From contig JAKTTS010000083.1 of the NCBI GenBank assembly GCA_030560485.1, forward strand, positions 1 through 40,084: DNA of 40,084 nt, in the 5' to 3' direction. How positions within the stretch are numbered: position 1 is the stretch's first letter; each line of letters opens with the position of its first letter. The position numbers and the translations under genes are program-made. Below, one piece after another: positions 29,683 through 40,084 of the stretch. Under the pieces are notes generated by a model. The model was not told the origin of the DNA. It ran no database searches and was given only the letters and a program-made list of their open reading frames with translations. Origin of the DNA: Ascoidea tarda (nom. inval.). Its lineage: Eukaryota; Ascomycota; Saccharomycetes; Ascoideales; Ascoideaceae.

Positions 29683-31296
29683 CACATCCCAATTGCTTCA
29701 AGTGAACCTTGAGGAGATTCTCTTTTTTTTGGTGTTTTTTCATGGTGTTTTTTTGTTTTTTTTGGGAGGAGTTTTAAGTAAAGAAAAATCAAAAAATAAG
29801 AGATGGAATCAAAAAATTTACTATTGTATTATATTAATAAATTTATTTTGTTTTTTTCAGGGGATTAGTTAATAAAGATAACACAACACAAAAACATGAA
29901 AACATATAAAAACATATGAAAATATATAAAAATATTCTTCTGTCTCAAATTTGAATTGGTTTTTACACTGATTGATATTTTTCTTACCAATTGAAAGCAA
30001 GTTTTTTATCAGAGAGAAAAACAATTGGGGGTTCAGGCCAGAGACTGATACTCACGTATTGCTCCCCTAATCTACAAAATATCAACAGAGCTAAAACAGG
30101 TAACAATTGCTTAATGGATTTCTGAGCCTGAAAATTGCTTGCTTTGTCTTGATATCAGCATTGAAACCTTTTAATTCAATTTTTTTAAAGTTAGAACAAC
30201 TAGTTGTTTCTTTTATCGATATTATTTACGTTGTTAGGGCATGCTGTTTATACTGATCTTTTTACTTTCTTTTTTACCCTTTCATATTCGCCTGCTAAAG
30301 GGCAAAGGCTCATACACATACTCGTAAACTAATACATTTCAAGTATCAAATATAATAGATCTTTTTTATATGGGTCTTGTGATCTGCAACGTAGTGAATA
30401 AGCACCAATCAGAAAAAAAGATAAAGATAATGGTAAACCTTTAACAATCTTTTTAGTATGAAAGCCAACTTCAACTTCACAGAAAAACCTGTATAAAATT
30501 TTCAGCTAACAAGTATGTTGAAGAAATCACAAAAAACGGTTTTCTTTGTATTTAACGTCGAAAAGAGAGCAGTTTGGATTTGCAGAATATGATTATGTGC
30601 CATCATGTATTTTATCCTTTTGTGTTCTCATAGCAGTTTAATGAAATTATGAACGTATGAATTGTGAAATTTGCAAACACTAACATCAAAACGAAAACAG
30701 ATTTGGGGAGAATTCCATAATTCCAACAACCAGATGCTGGAAAACCTGTTGGTTATGTTTACCAGTAAATTAAAATTGCTTGTAACAGCCAGACTATGGC
30801 AAATTAAGTTGTGCAAATTAAGTTGTGCAAGCTGTTGTGCAAAACATTTCGCACAGAGCACTTTGTTGCTGGTAAAAAACCGTATTTTGCAGCTGAAGAG
30901 AAGAACTCCTTTTGTGAACACACCGCAACCCAAATGAGAAAAAGCCATAGAGAAAGCTTGAAAAGTTAAAGAAAATATAATTTTCAATGCCTTCCGCATT
31001 AAGCTTTTTAGGTTCTTGCCAAGTCCTGGCAAAGTTGGCAACGGCGCAAGAACCGCAGAGCTGGTCCGCTGCAACCTTGGTTACGCGTTATGCGTGAATG
31101 CGCAGGTACACACGTGTATAGATATCCAGAGGCACGGGTCGCAATCTTTTCCAGGCGAGACCACTCTGCTGGGTCAGAACTTTTTTTTCAGAACTTTTTT
31201 TTTCAGAAAAATTTTATTTTTTCCAGCTTGGTGTGAAAAATTTCAACTTATATTCAGCGATCTCGAAGAAGAAAAGAAGGTAGATGAGAGCATACA
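29683..31296. other. intergenic region upstream of UTP20
   Basis: AT-rich DNA with no ATG frame of convincing composition. Visible elements are a 14-bp direct repeat AAATTAAGTTGTGC (30802-30829), a GC-richer island at about 31016-31170 containing ACGCGT (31083-31088, MCB-like) and ACACGTGT (31110-31117, E-box or Cbf1-like), and a doubled CAGAACTTTTTTTT at about 31176-31204. The last 100 bp hold the UTP20 promoter elements. Confidence 0.5.
31205..31245 (+). promoter_or_regulatory. two RRPE-like elements upstream of UTP20
   Basis: AGAAAAATTTTA (31205-31216) and TGAAAAATTTCA (31234-31245) match the ribosomal RNA processing element (consensus near TGAAAAATTTT), bound by Stb3 in S. cerevisiae and typical of ribosome-biogenesis genes. 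They lie 52-92 bp before the ATG. GATGAG at 31283-31288 is a partial PAC-like match. The fit with UTP20 function supports the call. Confidence 0.55.
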
Positions 31297-34200
31297 ATGG
31301 GCAAAATCAAGAAGAACTCGAAGAAAACAACAAAGTCTGCTAAGAGATTCACATTCAAGTCGTTTGCTGAGCAAATTGACTCCATCAACATCAGCTCGTC
31401 TTTGAAGCTAGCAAATAACAACCACAACAGAAACTATATCAATACAAAGGAAAACTCTTCAAAGGACTTTTCTTACTATATTTCAGCTTTGGAACACTGG
31501 AAAGAAACCAATTTATCAAACAACTTTAACGAGTTTCTATTGAAAACAGACTCCTTTTCTCAAAGCTTACCTCAGATTTTACACCACAAATTCATAATAT
31601 TTAAAGCTTTAAAGCATTATATATTGAAAAATGATCCCAATTCTTTAGAGGCTTTACTAGATCTCTTGATTCAATTTATTCATGACTTGAACCATCAATT
31701 TTTGCAGTTTTATAAAGAAACCATCCAATTATTGGCCCAACTAGTCGAAATTAACTCCAATCCTACTTCAAAAGACCCCAATAATAACAATCAAGAAAAC
31801 TCTGAATGTATTGAATGGTTATTCACTTCCTTTGCTTTCATCTTCAAGTACCTTTCAAAAATCATTACAAATAACCAATCCACAAATGAACAAGACGATT
31901 ATTTTCTAATGACTTTTGAATTGTTATTGCCCTTATTAAAAGCATCAAAGAAAAACTATGTCATCAAATTTTTATCCGAATCTCTATCATTTTTAATTAG
32001 AAAATCCTCTACAGATAACTTGATCCAACTAATAAATTTGTCATTTACCCAAACCGACTCTCTTTTGTACAATAGCAATGCCTTGATTATAATGTTTACT
32101 GAATCAGTTAAAAATATAAAAGGCTCCTACCATTCAAATTCCTTAAAATTAATTCCAATCTTATTAGATCACTCTTTACTTAAGAATCCACAAAATTCAA
32201 ATGAGGCATCAGTTATTTCCGATATTTTCCTTCAAATTATCGGCCATGGCCAAAAAAACAATTCTTCTATAATTTACGAAATAATATTAAGAGAATTATC
32301 AAATATCTTGGAACACAACACCACCGTTAATCTGCTTTCAATAATCCAAATACTAATCTCTTTAGTATTTTCCGATGGTGGTATTAAAATAAAATCTCAA
32401 AATTGGTCTTCAATAAAACACATTATCGATCTACTAATTCAAAAAAATGATAATATTAACAATGAGATTAATAATGAGATTAATAATGAAATTGACAATG
32501 ACAACAATGATTTTATAAGCCATCTATCTCTATTATATGCTATCATAATCAAAAACTCTGACATAAAGTTTTTAATTCAATACCATAATCAAATATTCAA
32601 CTCAATGATCAATTTAAATCACGGTGATAGGTTTTTGCCTTTTGTCGAAATATCAATTGAAATGGCATCAGAAAGAACCATTTCCTTTGGTAAAAAATTT
32701 ATACAAGATTTTATTTTGAAAAATTGGCTCATCGATGACGCTGCTAAAAAAACTCAAAGGCAAAAACAAATAGCATTGTTTTTAAATGATTTAAATGATA
32801 AGAGTTTAATTTCGACTGACCCAAAATTTATATCAAATTCAAAGATTTCAATTATCATAACCAGCGATTTTTCTAAAGATCTCATCTCTAATTTGAAATT
32901 TGGAAATGATCATTCCGATTTTAAAAATGAAATATATTGGAGATTACTAATTTTGAAATTTGTCAATCAAATTGATTTTTCCAAAACTTATTTTAAAATA
33001 ATCATTGATCTTTTGAATTTTATCACCTCAAATTCCTCTTCAATTGAAAGCCTTAATAAAGACATTTATGGAAATATATTAAGCTTTTTGTCTTCTCAAG
33101 TTTTAAATGACTCTCAAATTTTTATTATCCTAAATCTTATAATTAAAAATTTTGATAGATTGAAACAAAGTTTAGTTTTTATAAATGCTACTTTGCTGTT
33201 TCTATCAAAAAATATCAATGAAAAAAATGCCCAATCTTTTGAAATTTTAAAAGAAAATTATAAAAAGATTATTAGTTCAGCTAGTCAATTATTGTTATCT
33301 GCTAACCATAAACTAAGATACTTTGGATTATCTTTAATTATAAAAATTTTTGGGCTTTTGAAAATAAAACCCTCTTTGTTGTTATCTCAATGTTTGATCA
33401 TTGAAGAAATGCCATTAAAAATTGACACAATTAGAGATTTAACCATAAGGATAAGGTCTTTAGCTTCTGATTATTCAAAATTTGATGTCAATTTCGATGA
33501 AAATTCACAATTAGTTTCATCTATAATAATAAATTATACATTTGGTTTATTAACAGTTAAGTTTCAACCTGTGGCAACTGCAATTGGTGACAATTTCTCC
33601 ATTTTTGCAAAAAAAAATGAAGCCGAATTATGGAATTTAGTTGAATTTTTTTTAAATTATAATTTTGATAATAATAATAGTCAGTCAGAAGAAGAAGAAG
33701 AAGAGGATAATAATAATGCAAACAAACAAAAATTGAATTACAACATGAACTCTTCTGATTTTAAATTAAAAAGTCATTTTGAAACTTGCATTAAATTTTT
33801 TATTGATTATTCCTACATGAATCACTCTATAGCGACATACTCTAAAAAGCAATCAGGGGATTCTAAGTTTCCTGAGATTATAAGAAGTCATATAATAAGA
33901 GCCTTAATGAAGGTTCCGATTTTAGCTCAAAAACATTCTTCTTTCCTTGTTCCATTTTTATTGCAAAAAAGTGATGATTTTGAGAATGAATTCAAAGAAA
34001 AAGGATTAACTGACTGGCCATTAAGTGATATTAATTTATTATTAGAACTATTTTCCAAATTTTCTCATATTAAAAATGTTTCAAAAAATCAATTGGTTTA
34101 CAGTCATTTGCTTTCTCTTCTATGTAGTCAAAACAATAAAATAAGAAAGTTGGCTTTAGAATGTATCATTAATTGGAAAAACCAGCATATTAACAAAAGT

Positions 34201-37200
34201 GCTGAAAATCTAAGAAACTTACTTGATCCTACTTTGTTTAAAGATGAAATTATAAAGTTCATTATCAAGGGAGATAATAGTGTGATTGAAGAGGAAGATC
34301 TTGTTTATGTGATGCCATTGATTTTGAGGATTTTGTTTGGTTATTCTCAAAATTCAAAAAACAGTGATTCCAAACAAGGAAGAAAATTTGCTGTTATTAG
34401 TATACTACCAAATTTAGAAGAAAAAAACATTAAGGAATTTCTTAAATTAGGATATGAAAAACTTCCCTATGAACCCATGTTCAGTGTTCAAGATGCAGCG
34501 ATTGACTTCTATTTAGAAAATATATCAGAAAGATTGCTAAGAAAAATGAATGGTTTTACAAATGTTCTGTTTGAGACCATTAAAACCCTTGGTTACTCTT
34601 CCCAAGAATCTTTGACAACAATTTTGGAACCTTTAATTTTTTGTTTGTCATACTGTCAAGCAGCCATTGATAACAAAACATGTTTAACTTCGAATAATTT
34701 GGAAAAATCTGCTCGTTTGACAAGACAGATGGGCATGAAGTGTTTGCTTTCACTATTTTCTATTAATTTAAAAAGCTTACAAAACTATAAAGATATAATT
34801 TACAAATACATTGTTCAGCCTCGTCTTGAAAAATTTGACACTGAGAATCTCCAACAACCTTCTTCTTTGTTAAATGTCCTTATAAATTGGGCTAGCAATA
34901 GTGACTATTATTCATTTCTTTATATTGACGAGTTTTCTCCCACAAAAGCTATCCTAGATTTGATGTTAAATGAGAATGCCAAAGAGGCTGTGGTTTTGAA
35001 GTGTGTTGAATTCTGCACTTCAATCATATTAAACATTAATTTGGAAGATGATCATTATATCAAGTTAACTGCTTTAGTTATTGATGCTGTTCTTAATGCA
35101 TCGGAAACATTTGCCAAATTGACAAATCTTGAAGTAAACTCAAAGGTTATTAATATCTTATATTTAATAATTAATGGTGGGTATTTGACTAATGATAATT
35201 TAATAAAACAAATTATCCACTTATTAGTTGAAAATATTGACAAGTCTTACAGATCAATCAAGGTTGATGATAAAATTAAAATTTTTGAGTCATTAACAAA
35301 TTTGATAGCTGAGTTTGACTGTTCGTTTGATGATATTGCGTTTTTGTATAAATCGGTTTCTCGTTATTTCAAAGTAAGTCGTGAAAATGCTATTAGAGAA
35401 AAATTGGTCTCAGTGATGTCAGTGATAGGTAAAAAATTTAGCTTATTCAAGGCAGTTTCTGATTTAGTGGCTGACCTTAACAGCTTTGGAACCAGATTAA
35501 ACGAAAAGGATCATTTGAAACGTCACAGTGCTTCTGAACTCATCAATGAAAAACTATACCAGAGTTTTAGTGCTGAACAGTGGTTGCCACTTGTATATAA
35601 TGCATTATTTTTTATCAATGATGGCGAGGAGTTATCCTTTAGAAAGGATTCTTGTTTAACATTGTGCAGGTTTGTGGATTGTTTTACCAATAAGAATTCT
35701 TCAGATGAATCTGAACCTTATATTCAGTTGTTGAAAAAGGTGATATTACCTGATTTGCGAGTTGGTTTGAGATCATCTAATATATTAATCCAAACTGAAT
35801 ATATTCTATTTTTCCAGCATATCATAGCTCATGCTAAATATTTGGATGATTTTGCCGATTTAAAGATTTTGTTGAGTGAGGAAAATGAAGAGAGGAACTT
35901 TTTTATGAACATGACTCATATACAACTACATCGTCGTCAAAGGGCACTCAAAAGATTGAGGGAAGTTTCCTCAGATATATCCGCACCTAATATAGCCCAT
36001 TATATTCTTCCCATGATTGAACATTATGCTTTCTCAATTGATCCAAACTTCAACAACATAACCGATGACACAATTGAAACCATTAGAGTATTATCTAACT
36101 GTCTTGCCTGGAATCAATACAAGGCTTTAGCTAAAAGATACATTTCCTATTTTAAAAAAAGAGATGATGTGTTCCGCAATGCTATTAGAGTTATTATTGG
36201 TATTTCAAAATCGCTTCTAGACTCGAAAAGATCAAGAACTAATGGGGCTTCTCTGATTATCAGGAATTTACCAGTGAAAAACGACGATATTGATAATTTT
36301 GTGATGCATGACATGCTTCCTGTTATGAACAAAATACTAATTGATCGTGAGGAGGAGTTTGTGCTTTTAAGAGTACCAATTGCAGAAGCTATGACATCCT
36401 ATATTTTATCTTTAAATGACGAATTAATAACTAGTGAGTTTCCTGGGTTTTTAACCAAAGTTTGTCATATGCTTCGAAGTAAATATAATGATTTACGTGA
36501 TGTTGTTAGAAAGAGTTTGAGCAGAATGGCCCATATTATGGGTGCTGGATATTTGAATTTTTTGTTAAAAGAAATGAAAACTGCATTAGCTCGTGGTTCT
36601 CAAATTCATGTTTTGAGTTATACCCTTCACTCTTTATTAATTTCCTTAAAGAGCGATCTTAAACATGGAGATTTGGATGAATCAGCATACATCATTTCAT
36701 CGATTGTAATGGATGATATATTTGGAGACGCAGGATCAGAAAAGGATGAGGAAAATTACAAGACCCAAATGAAGGAAGTGAAAGCCAGAAAAAGTGGAGA
36801 TACAGCTGAAATGTTGACTAATAACATATCTTTAAATGCTTTTAAATATGTTGTTGGGCCTATTAAACGATTATTAGGTGAAACACTTTCTGCCAAGGAC
36901 CAAAATAAACTAGATGATTTGTTAAAAAGATATTCTGCCGGTTTGATACATAATGAACAATCCTCAACTAAAGATGCTCTTTTATTGTGCTATGAACTAT
37001 ACAATGAATCTTCTAATAATCCCTTTACCGAAAAAAGGAAAACTCAGCAGTTACTTGAGTCTGAAGATCATTTTATTGTGAATCTTGATGCAAAATCTCA
37101 AAAATTGCATTTACAAGAAAGTAGATATTATTCAATAACATTGAAGAGATTTTCATTTGAATTTTTATTATCTATATTAAAAAGAAATAGTTCATTGGTA

Positions 37201-39108
37201 ACAGCTGGAAATTTAGCTGAATTTGTTCCTTTGTTGAGAAATGCTGTTAACTCACAAGATGAAAAACTTATTGTTTCATCGCTAAAGGTTTTAAACGTTA
37301 TTATCAAAGTCAATTTCAGTGATAAAGAAATTGAAGATTTTAAATTCATTGCTAGAAAATGTTTAGTATTGATTAAAGACTCGCCGTTGACAAGCTCAAA
37401 TCTTTGTCAGGCATGTTTAAGGTACTTGAGTGCAGTAATTCGTAATAGAGAAGAGATTCAATTAAAGGAAACTGCCATTAGTTACATACTAGTGCGATTG
37501 CAACCAGATTTGGAAGAACCTGAGAGACAAAGTTTAGCGTATAATTTTTTGAAAGCAGTTGTTTCTAAACATTTGATGGTTCCAGAGGTATATGATACTT
37601 TGGATAAAGTCAAGCAGATTATGATAACCAATCCATCAAAAGAAACCCGAGATGTTTCAAGAAGCATCTACTTTCAATTTTTAATGGAATATGATCAGAG
37701 TAGAGGAAGATTAGAATCTCAGTTTAAATTTTTGGTAAATAATTTAAGTTATAAAGTTCCAACTGGAAGAGAATCTGTTATGGAAATAATGCATTCAATT
37801 CTTCTTAAAGCAGACAATAATTTAATTATAAGGTTGTCATCGAGTTTTTTTATTGGATTGAGTAATGTTGTTTGCACTGATGAATCTTCTAAATGTCGTG
37901 CAATGGCTAGTGAATTGATTAAAGAAATTTTTCAAACATTGGGCAAAAATAAATTAATAACAATTGAAGATTATATGATTTCTTGGGTGACTCAATTGGA
38001 TAATAAGCTATTGTTGAGATGCGGATTACAAGTTTATAAACTATATTTAGAAACAGTTGGATTGTATTCTAATGCTAAGCTTGACGAAGTTATGATGAAG
38101 AAAATTTGTCAAATTTTTGAAACTGATCAAATTAATTCAGTCGATGCTGAATTGGATGGATTTAATGGTAAAAATGAAAATTGGGAATTGATTTTTGTTT
38201 CCTTGAATATAATCAATGCAATTTTGGAGAACGAAGCAAATAGCAAAGTCATTGATAATAACGATAATAATATTTGGGACAGTGTGATTTCCTTATTATT
38301 GTATCCACATTCATGGGTGAGGTTGGCCTCATCTCAAATTATTAGTAAATTTCTTCAAAGGATGGATAAAGTTGGTGATGATTATAAAATTCAAAACATT
38401 GGATATAGATTAATTAGATCATTGGGTGCACCATCAATCGATGAAAATTTAGGTGAAGAATTGGCAAAAAATATCACTCTTATAGCTAAATATTGGATCG
38501 ACAATCAAACATTATATATTAAAAGAGCAGAGGAAGAAGGTGATGAAGAAGAGACAAATCAGAATGGAGAGATTGGCAATAATAATGATAATAAAAACAA
38601 AAAAGCAGATGGAAAAACTCACAATCTCAGTGTTGAGTGGTTAATATATAGAATAAATTCTATCTTGAAAAAAGATTACAATTTCAAAAAACTAGTAACA
38701 TCCAAGATAAAATCGGTTGGGATTTTCAAGTTTTTGATTGAACGTTTATCAGTTGAACAAATAATTCAAAACAGCGAGCTAATATTATTACCGTTGTATA
38801 ATTTATCTGAGATTGAATATGAATTTGAAGAGGTAGAGGATCTAAAAGCTGCCACAAGTGAATGTCTTACAATATTAGAGAAAAGGATTGGAACTTCCAA
38901 TTTTACGAAAATATACTCTGGTATTAAGCAGCTTGTGGACAAAAGAAGAAAAGAAAGAAAAATGAAAATGCAAATTTTGGCTGTTTCCAACCCAGAAATA
39001 GTTGCAAAGAGAAAGTTGAAAAAGCACGAAAGACATCGTCAAAAAAGAAAATTAGATAAGGATTCTAGTGGTCTTTATCGTATGAAAAAGAAGAAGGTCT
39101 CCAAATAA
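31297..39108 (+). CDS. UTP20: U3 snoRNP / small-subunit processome HEAT-repeat protein
   Basis: A 2603-residue protein close in size to S. cerevisiae Utp20 (2493). The N terminus (KSAKRFTFKSFAEQIDSI...WKETNLS...LPQILHHK.IFKAL) and the segment PLLDLLxQFxHDLxxxFLQFYKE-like at about 115-145 align with remembered yeast Utp20. The rest is almost entirely helical HEAT-type repeats, including HRRQRALKRLREV (about 1545-1557) typical of the DRIM/Utp20 family. The C terminus is strongly basic (KRKLKKHERHRQKRKL, then RMKKKKVSK), a nucleolar-type tail. Utp20 is needed for 18S rRNA maturation in the 90S pre-ribosome. Low-complexity inserts (NNEI repeats near 387-400, an acidic SEEEEEE run near 798, and an Asn/Lys tract near 2425) are lineage-specific decoration. 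Only two CTG codons were noticed in it. Confidence 0.95.
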   Translation: MGKIKKNSKKTTKSAKRFTFKSFAEQIDSINISSSLKLANNNHNRNYINTKENSSKDFSYYISALEHWKETNLSNNFNEFLLKTDSFSQSLPQILHHKFIIFKALKHYILKNDPNSLEALLDLLIQFIHDLNHQFLQFYKETIQLLAQLVEINSNPTSKDPNNNNQENSECIEWLFTSFAFIFKYLSKIITNNQSTNEQDDYFLMTFELLLPLLKASKKNYVIKFLSESLSFLIRKSSTDNLIQLINLSFTQTDSLLYNSNALIIMFTESVKNIKGSYHSNSLKLIPILLDHSLLKNPQNSNEASVISDIFLQIIGHGQKNNSSIIYEIILRELSNILEHNTTVNLLSIIQILISLVFSDGGIKIKSQNWSSIKHIIDLLIQKNDNINNEINNEINNEIDNDNNDFISHLSLLYAIIIKNSDIKFLIQYHNQIFNSMINLNHGDRFLPFVEISIEMASERTISFGKKFIQDFILKNWLIDDAAKKTQRQKQIALFLNDLNDKSLISTDPKFISNSKISIIITSDFSKDLISNLKFGNDHSDFKNEIYWRLLILKFVNQIDFSKTYFKIIIDLLNFITSNSSSIESLNKDIYGNILSFLSSQVLNDSQIFIILNLIIKNFDRLKQSLVFINATLLFLSKNINEKNAQSFEILKENYKKIISSASQLLLSANHKLRYFGLSLIIKIFGLLKIKPSLLLSQCLIIEEMPLKIDTIRDLTIRIRSLASDYSKFDVNFDENSQLVSSIIINYTFGLLTVKFQPVATAIGDNFSIFAKKNEAELWNLVEFFLNYNFDNNNSQSEEEEEEDNNNANKQKLNYNMNSSDFKLKSHFETCIKFFIDYSYMNHSIATYSKKQSGDSKFPEIIRSHIIRALMKVPILAQKHSSFLVPFLLQKSDDFENEFKEKGLTDWPLSDINLLLELFSKFSHIKNVSKNQLVYSHLLSLLCSQNNKIRKLALECIINWKNQHINKSAENLRNLLDPTLFKDEIIKFIIKGDNSVIEEEDLVYVMPLILRILFGYSQNSKNSDSKQGRKFAVISILPNLEEKNIKEFLKLGYEKLPYEPMFSVQDAAIDFYLENISERLLRKMNGFTNVLFETIKTLGYSSQESLTTILEPLIFCLSYCQAAIDNKTCLTSNNLEKSARLTRQMGMKCLLSLFSINLKSLQNYKDIIYKYIVQPRLEKFDTENLQQPSSLLNVLINWASNSDYYSFLYIDEFSPTKAILDLMLNENAKEAVVLKCVEFCTSIILNINLEDDHYIKLTALVIDAVLNASETFAKLTNLEVNSKVINILYLIINGGYLTNDNLIKQIIHLLVENIDKSYRSIKVDDKIKIFESLTNLIAEFDCSFDDIAFLYKSVSRYFKVSRENAIREKLVSVMSVIGKKFSLFKAVSDLVADLNSFGTRLNEKDHLKRHSASELINEKLYQSFSAEQWLPLVYNALFFINDGEELSFRKDSCLTLCRFVDCFTNKNSSDESEPYIQLLKKVILPDLRVGLRSSNILIQTEYILFFQHIIAHAKYLDDFADLKILLSEENEERNFFMNMTHIQLHRRQRALKRLREVSSDISAPNIAHYILPMIEHYAFSIDPNFNNITDDTIETIRVLSNCLAWNQYKALAKRYISYFKKRDDVFRNAIRVIIGISKSLLDSKRSRTNGASLIIRNLPVKNDDIDNFVMHDMLPVMNKILIDREEEFVLLRVPIAEAMTSYILSLNDELITSEFPGFLTKVCHMLRSKYNDLRDVVRKSLSRMAHIMGAGYLNFLLKEMKTALARGSQIHVLSYTLHSLLISLKSDLKHGDLDESAYIISSIVMDDIFGDAGSEKDEENYKTQMKEVKARKSGDTAEMLTNNISLNAFKYVVGPIKRLLGETLSAKDQNKLDDLLKRYSAGLIHNEQSSTKDALLLCYELYNESSNNPFTEKRKTQQLLESEDHFIVNLDAKSQKLHLQESRYYSITLKRFSFEFLLSILKRNSSLVTAGNLAEFVPLLRNAVNSQDEKLIVSSLKVLNVIIKVNFSDKEIEDFKFIARKCLVLIKDSPLTSSNLCQACLRYLSAVIRNREEIQLKETAISYILVRLQPDLEEPERQSLAYNFLKAVVSKHLMVPEVYDTLDKVKQIMITNPSKETRDVSRSIYFQFLMEYDQSRGRLESQFKFLVNNLSYKVPTGRESVMEIMHSILLKADNNLIIRLSSSFFIGLSNVVCTDESSKCRAMASELIKEIFQTLGKNKLITIEDYMISWVTQLDNKLLLRCGLQVYKLYLETVGLYSNAKLDEVMMKKICQIFETDQINSVDAELDGFNGKNENWELIFVSLNIINAILENEANSKVIDNNDNNIWDSVISLLLYPHSWVRLASSQIISKFLQRMDKVGDDYKIQNIGYRLIRSLGAPSIDENLGEELAKNITLIAKYWIDNQTLYIKRAEEEGDEEETNQNGEIGNNNDNKNKKADGKTHNLSVEWLIYRINSILKKDYNFKKLVTSKIKSVGIFKFLIERLSVEQIIQNSELILLPLYNLSEIEYEFEEVEDLKAATSECLTILEKRIGTSNFTKIYSGIKQLVDKRRKERKMKMQILAVSNPEIVAKRKLKKHERHRQKRKLDKDSSGLYRMKKKKVSK

Positions 39109-39803
39109 GGATTATTTGTAATATTTTTAGTCATTTTTGTTTTATTTTACTCTGATTGTTTTTTTTAATTCTATTCCATAGAAATATACATTTTAGATTG
39201 GTATTTCTGTTGGGTATGAATTTCAACCGACATGATTCTGCATGAACTGAATTTCCACGAGTTTGGAGCGAATAAAAGGTGTTTTCAACGGAAAGCGAGA
39301 ACAGATACTTTCCATCAATTAATTAGAGCATTGGAAGAATATTCTAAGTGAATGTTTTCTGCTTATTCATTAAATGGTTATTTTGTTTTGCATTTCATGT
39401 TTTTTATGAAAGCTGCCGTTGAATCTGAGCGGAAATAATAAAATGTGAATTTTGAACTGAGTTATTAATTTTTATTGATTAAGCTTTGCGAGATTCTGTA
39501 ATAACCATTATTGTTTTTATAAATTGAAATTATTTTAATAGGTGGAAAGTCAGTCTTATTGGCAAAGTATATGTAATTGGATAATTGAATATGTCTGTTT
39601 AAGATATTTGCGGAACTAATTAATTGTTTATTTCAATTCGTTGAACAATCACAAAATTATTGAAAAAAACTGAATTCTTATGAACATTCAACGACGTTGA
39701 AGATGTTTCAATGTCTAAACTGAAAGAAGCTTTTCAAGGTATATTTGAGTCAATTAAATTACTTGGTTTTTTTTGTTAATTGAAAGAAAAAATTATTTTA
39801 ATT

Positions 39804-39847
39804 CCTTCGGAGAAGGTGAAAATTGATACCTTCGGAGAAGGTGAAAA
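39804..39847. repeat. 25-bp direct repeat of a hairpin-forming motif
   Basis: CCTTCGGAGAAGG (5-bp arms around GGA) occurs at 39804-39816 and 39829-39841, each followed by TGAAAA. GATACC before the second copy and GGTATC at 39853-39858 add a further inverted pair. It lies 34-77 bp upstream of the TATA box at 39881, where an activator site would be placed. Confidence 0.8.
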
Positions 39848-39880
39848 AAAAAGGTATCGAGGTTAATTGATTGATTTCAG

Positions 39881-39890
39881 TATAAATAAA
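39881..39890 (+). promoter_or_regulatory. TATA box of the right-edge gene
   Basis: TATAAATAAA, 128 bp before the ATG at 40018. Confidence 0.5.
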
Positions 39891-40017
39891 CAAATAATTC
39901 TTTGATTTTTTCATGTTGATTAAATTATTATTTAGCTAATAGGTCAAAAACTTTCCGCTTCTAGTTGTTATTTAGAAACATAACTTTTGAATCACTTTAG
40001 TTATAACTATTATTACA

Positions 40018-40084
40018 ATGCAATTGCTCAACATTTTATCAGTCTCAAGTTTATTGCTTGCTGGTTCAGCCATTGCTGCTCCAT
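40018..40084 (+). CDS. secreted or cell-wall protein, 5' end only
   Basis: Twenty-two codons are visible before the window ends. They read MQLLNILSVSSLLLAGSAIA followed by AP: a short polar start, a hydrophobic core and an AxA-type signal peptidase site. This is a typical fungal secretory signal like those of small wall proteins and secreted enzymes. The mature protein is outside the window, so the function is unknown. A TATA box and a repeat-rich upstream region support a real, regulated gene. Confidence 0.65.
   Translation, partial: MQLLNILSVSSLLLAGSAIAAP

Larger units (their letters stand above)
39109..40017. other. spacer and promoter region before a secreted-protein gene
   Basis: AT-rich DNA of 0.9 kb. 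The first part should hold the UTP20 terminator, with no distinctive element. TTCAACG and CGTTGAA form a dyad at 39687-39701, overlapping GAACATTC (39682-39689), a heat-shock-element-like GAAnnTTC. A hairpin repeat pair and a TATA box closer to the next gene are listed separately. Confidence 0.5.

Overview
The window looks like nuclear DNA of a budding yeast (Saccharomycotina). It is strongly AT-rich, the genes lack introns even at 2,600 codons, and the identifiable products are yeast-type (Utp20, Ubc1, Pcp1, a Mus7/Mms22-family protein, a group III hybrid histidine kinase and a GPI-anchored cell-wall protein). A velvet-domain regulator, a family typical of filamentous fungi, points to a filamentous or dimorphic yeast. 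An Ascoidea- or Saccharomycopsis-like organism would fit, but that is a guess. CTG codons are very rare, so a reassigned CUG codon is possible but not shown.

Layout. 1-3782: gene-poor, AT-rich DNA with short tandem repeats and two GC-richer islands; the second is probably the upstream region of the next gene. 3783-10229 (+): MMS22-like replication-repair gene with a long Asn/Ser/Asp-rich N-terminal half. 10230-11953: gap between convergent genes that holds an unexplained cluster of a TATA box, dyads and an 11-bp repeat array. 11954-18033 (-): three co-oriented genes, namely velvet regulator, mitochondrial rhomboid protease (PCP1) and Ser/Thr-rich GPI protein. 19157-24668 (-): NIK1-type hybrid histidine kinase with about twice the usual number of HAMP modules, interrupted by a 210-N assembly gap. 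26103-26747 (+): UBC1. 26748-31296: long intergenic stretch with microsatellites and one plausible 64-residue gene at 29488-29682. 31297-39108 (+): UTP20 with two RRPE-like promoter elements. 40018-end (+): first codons of a secreted or wall protein.

The genes do not form one pathway. NIK1 (osmotic and fungicide-responsive phosphorelay), the velvet factor (development) and the GPI wall protein are functionally compatible neighbours, but no operon-like coupling is visible. UTP20, UBC1, PCP1 and MMS22 are housekeeping or genome-maintenance genes. No tRNA, rRNA, CRISPR array, transposon or virus-derived element was recognised.

The most notable items are the velvet protein in a yeast background, the expanded HAMP array with a gap whose true size can be predicted from repeat phase, the four-module cysteine-bracketed repeat in the GPI protein, and the structured 10.6-11.1 kb intergenic region.
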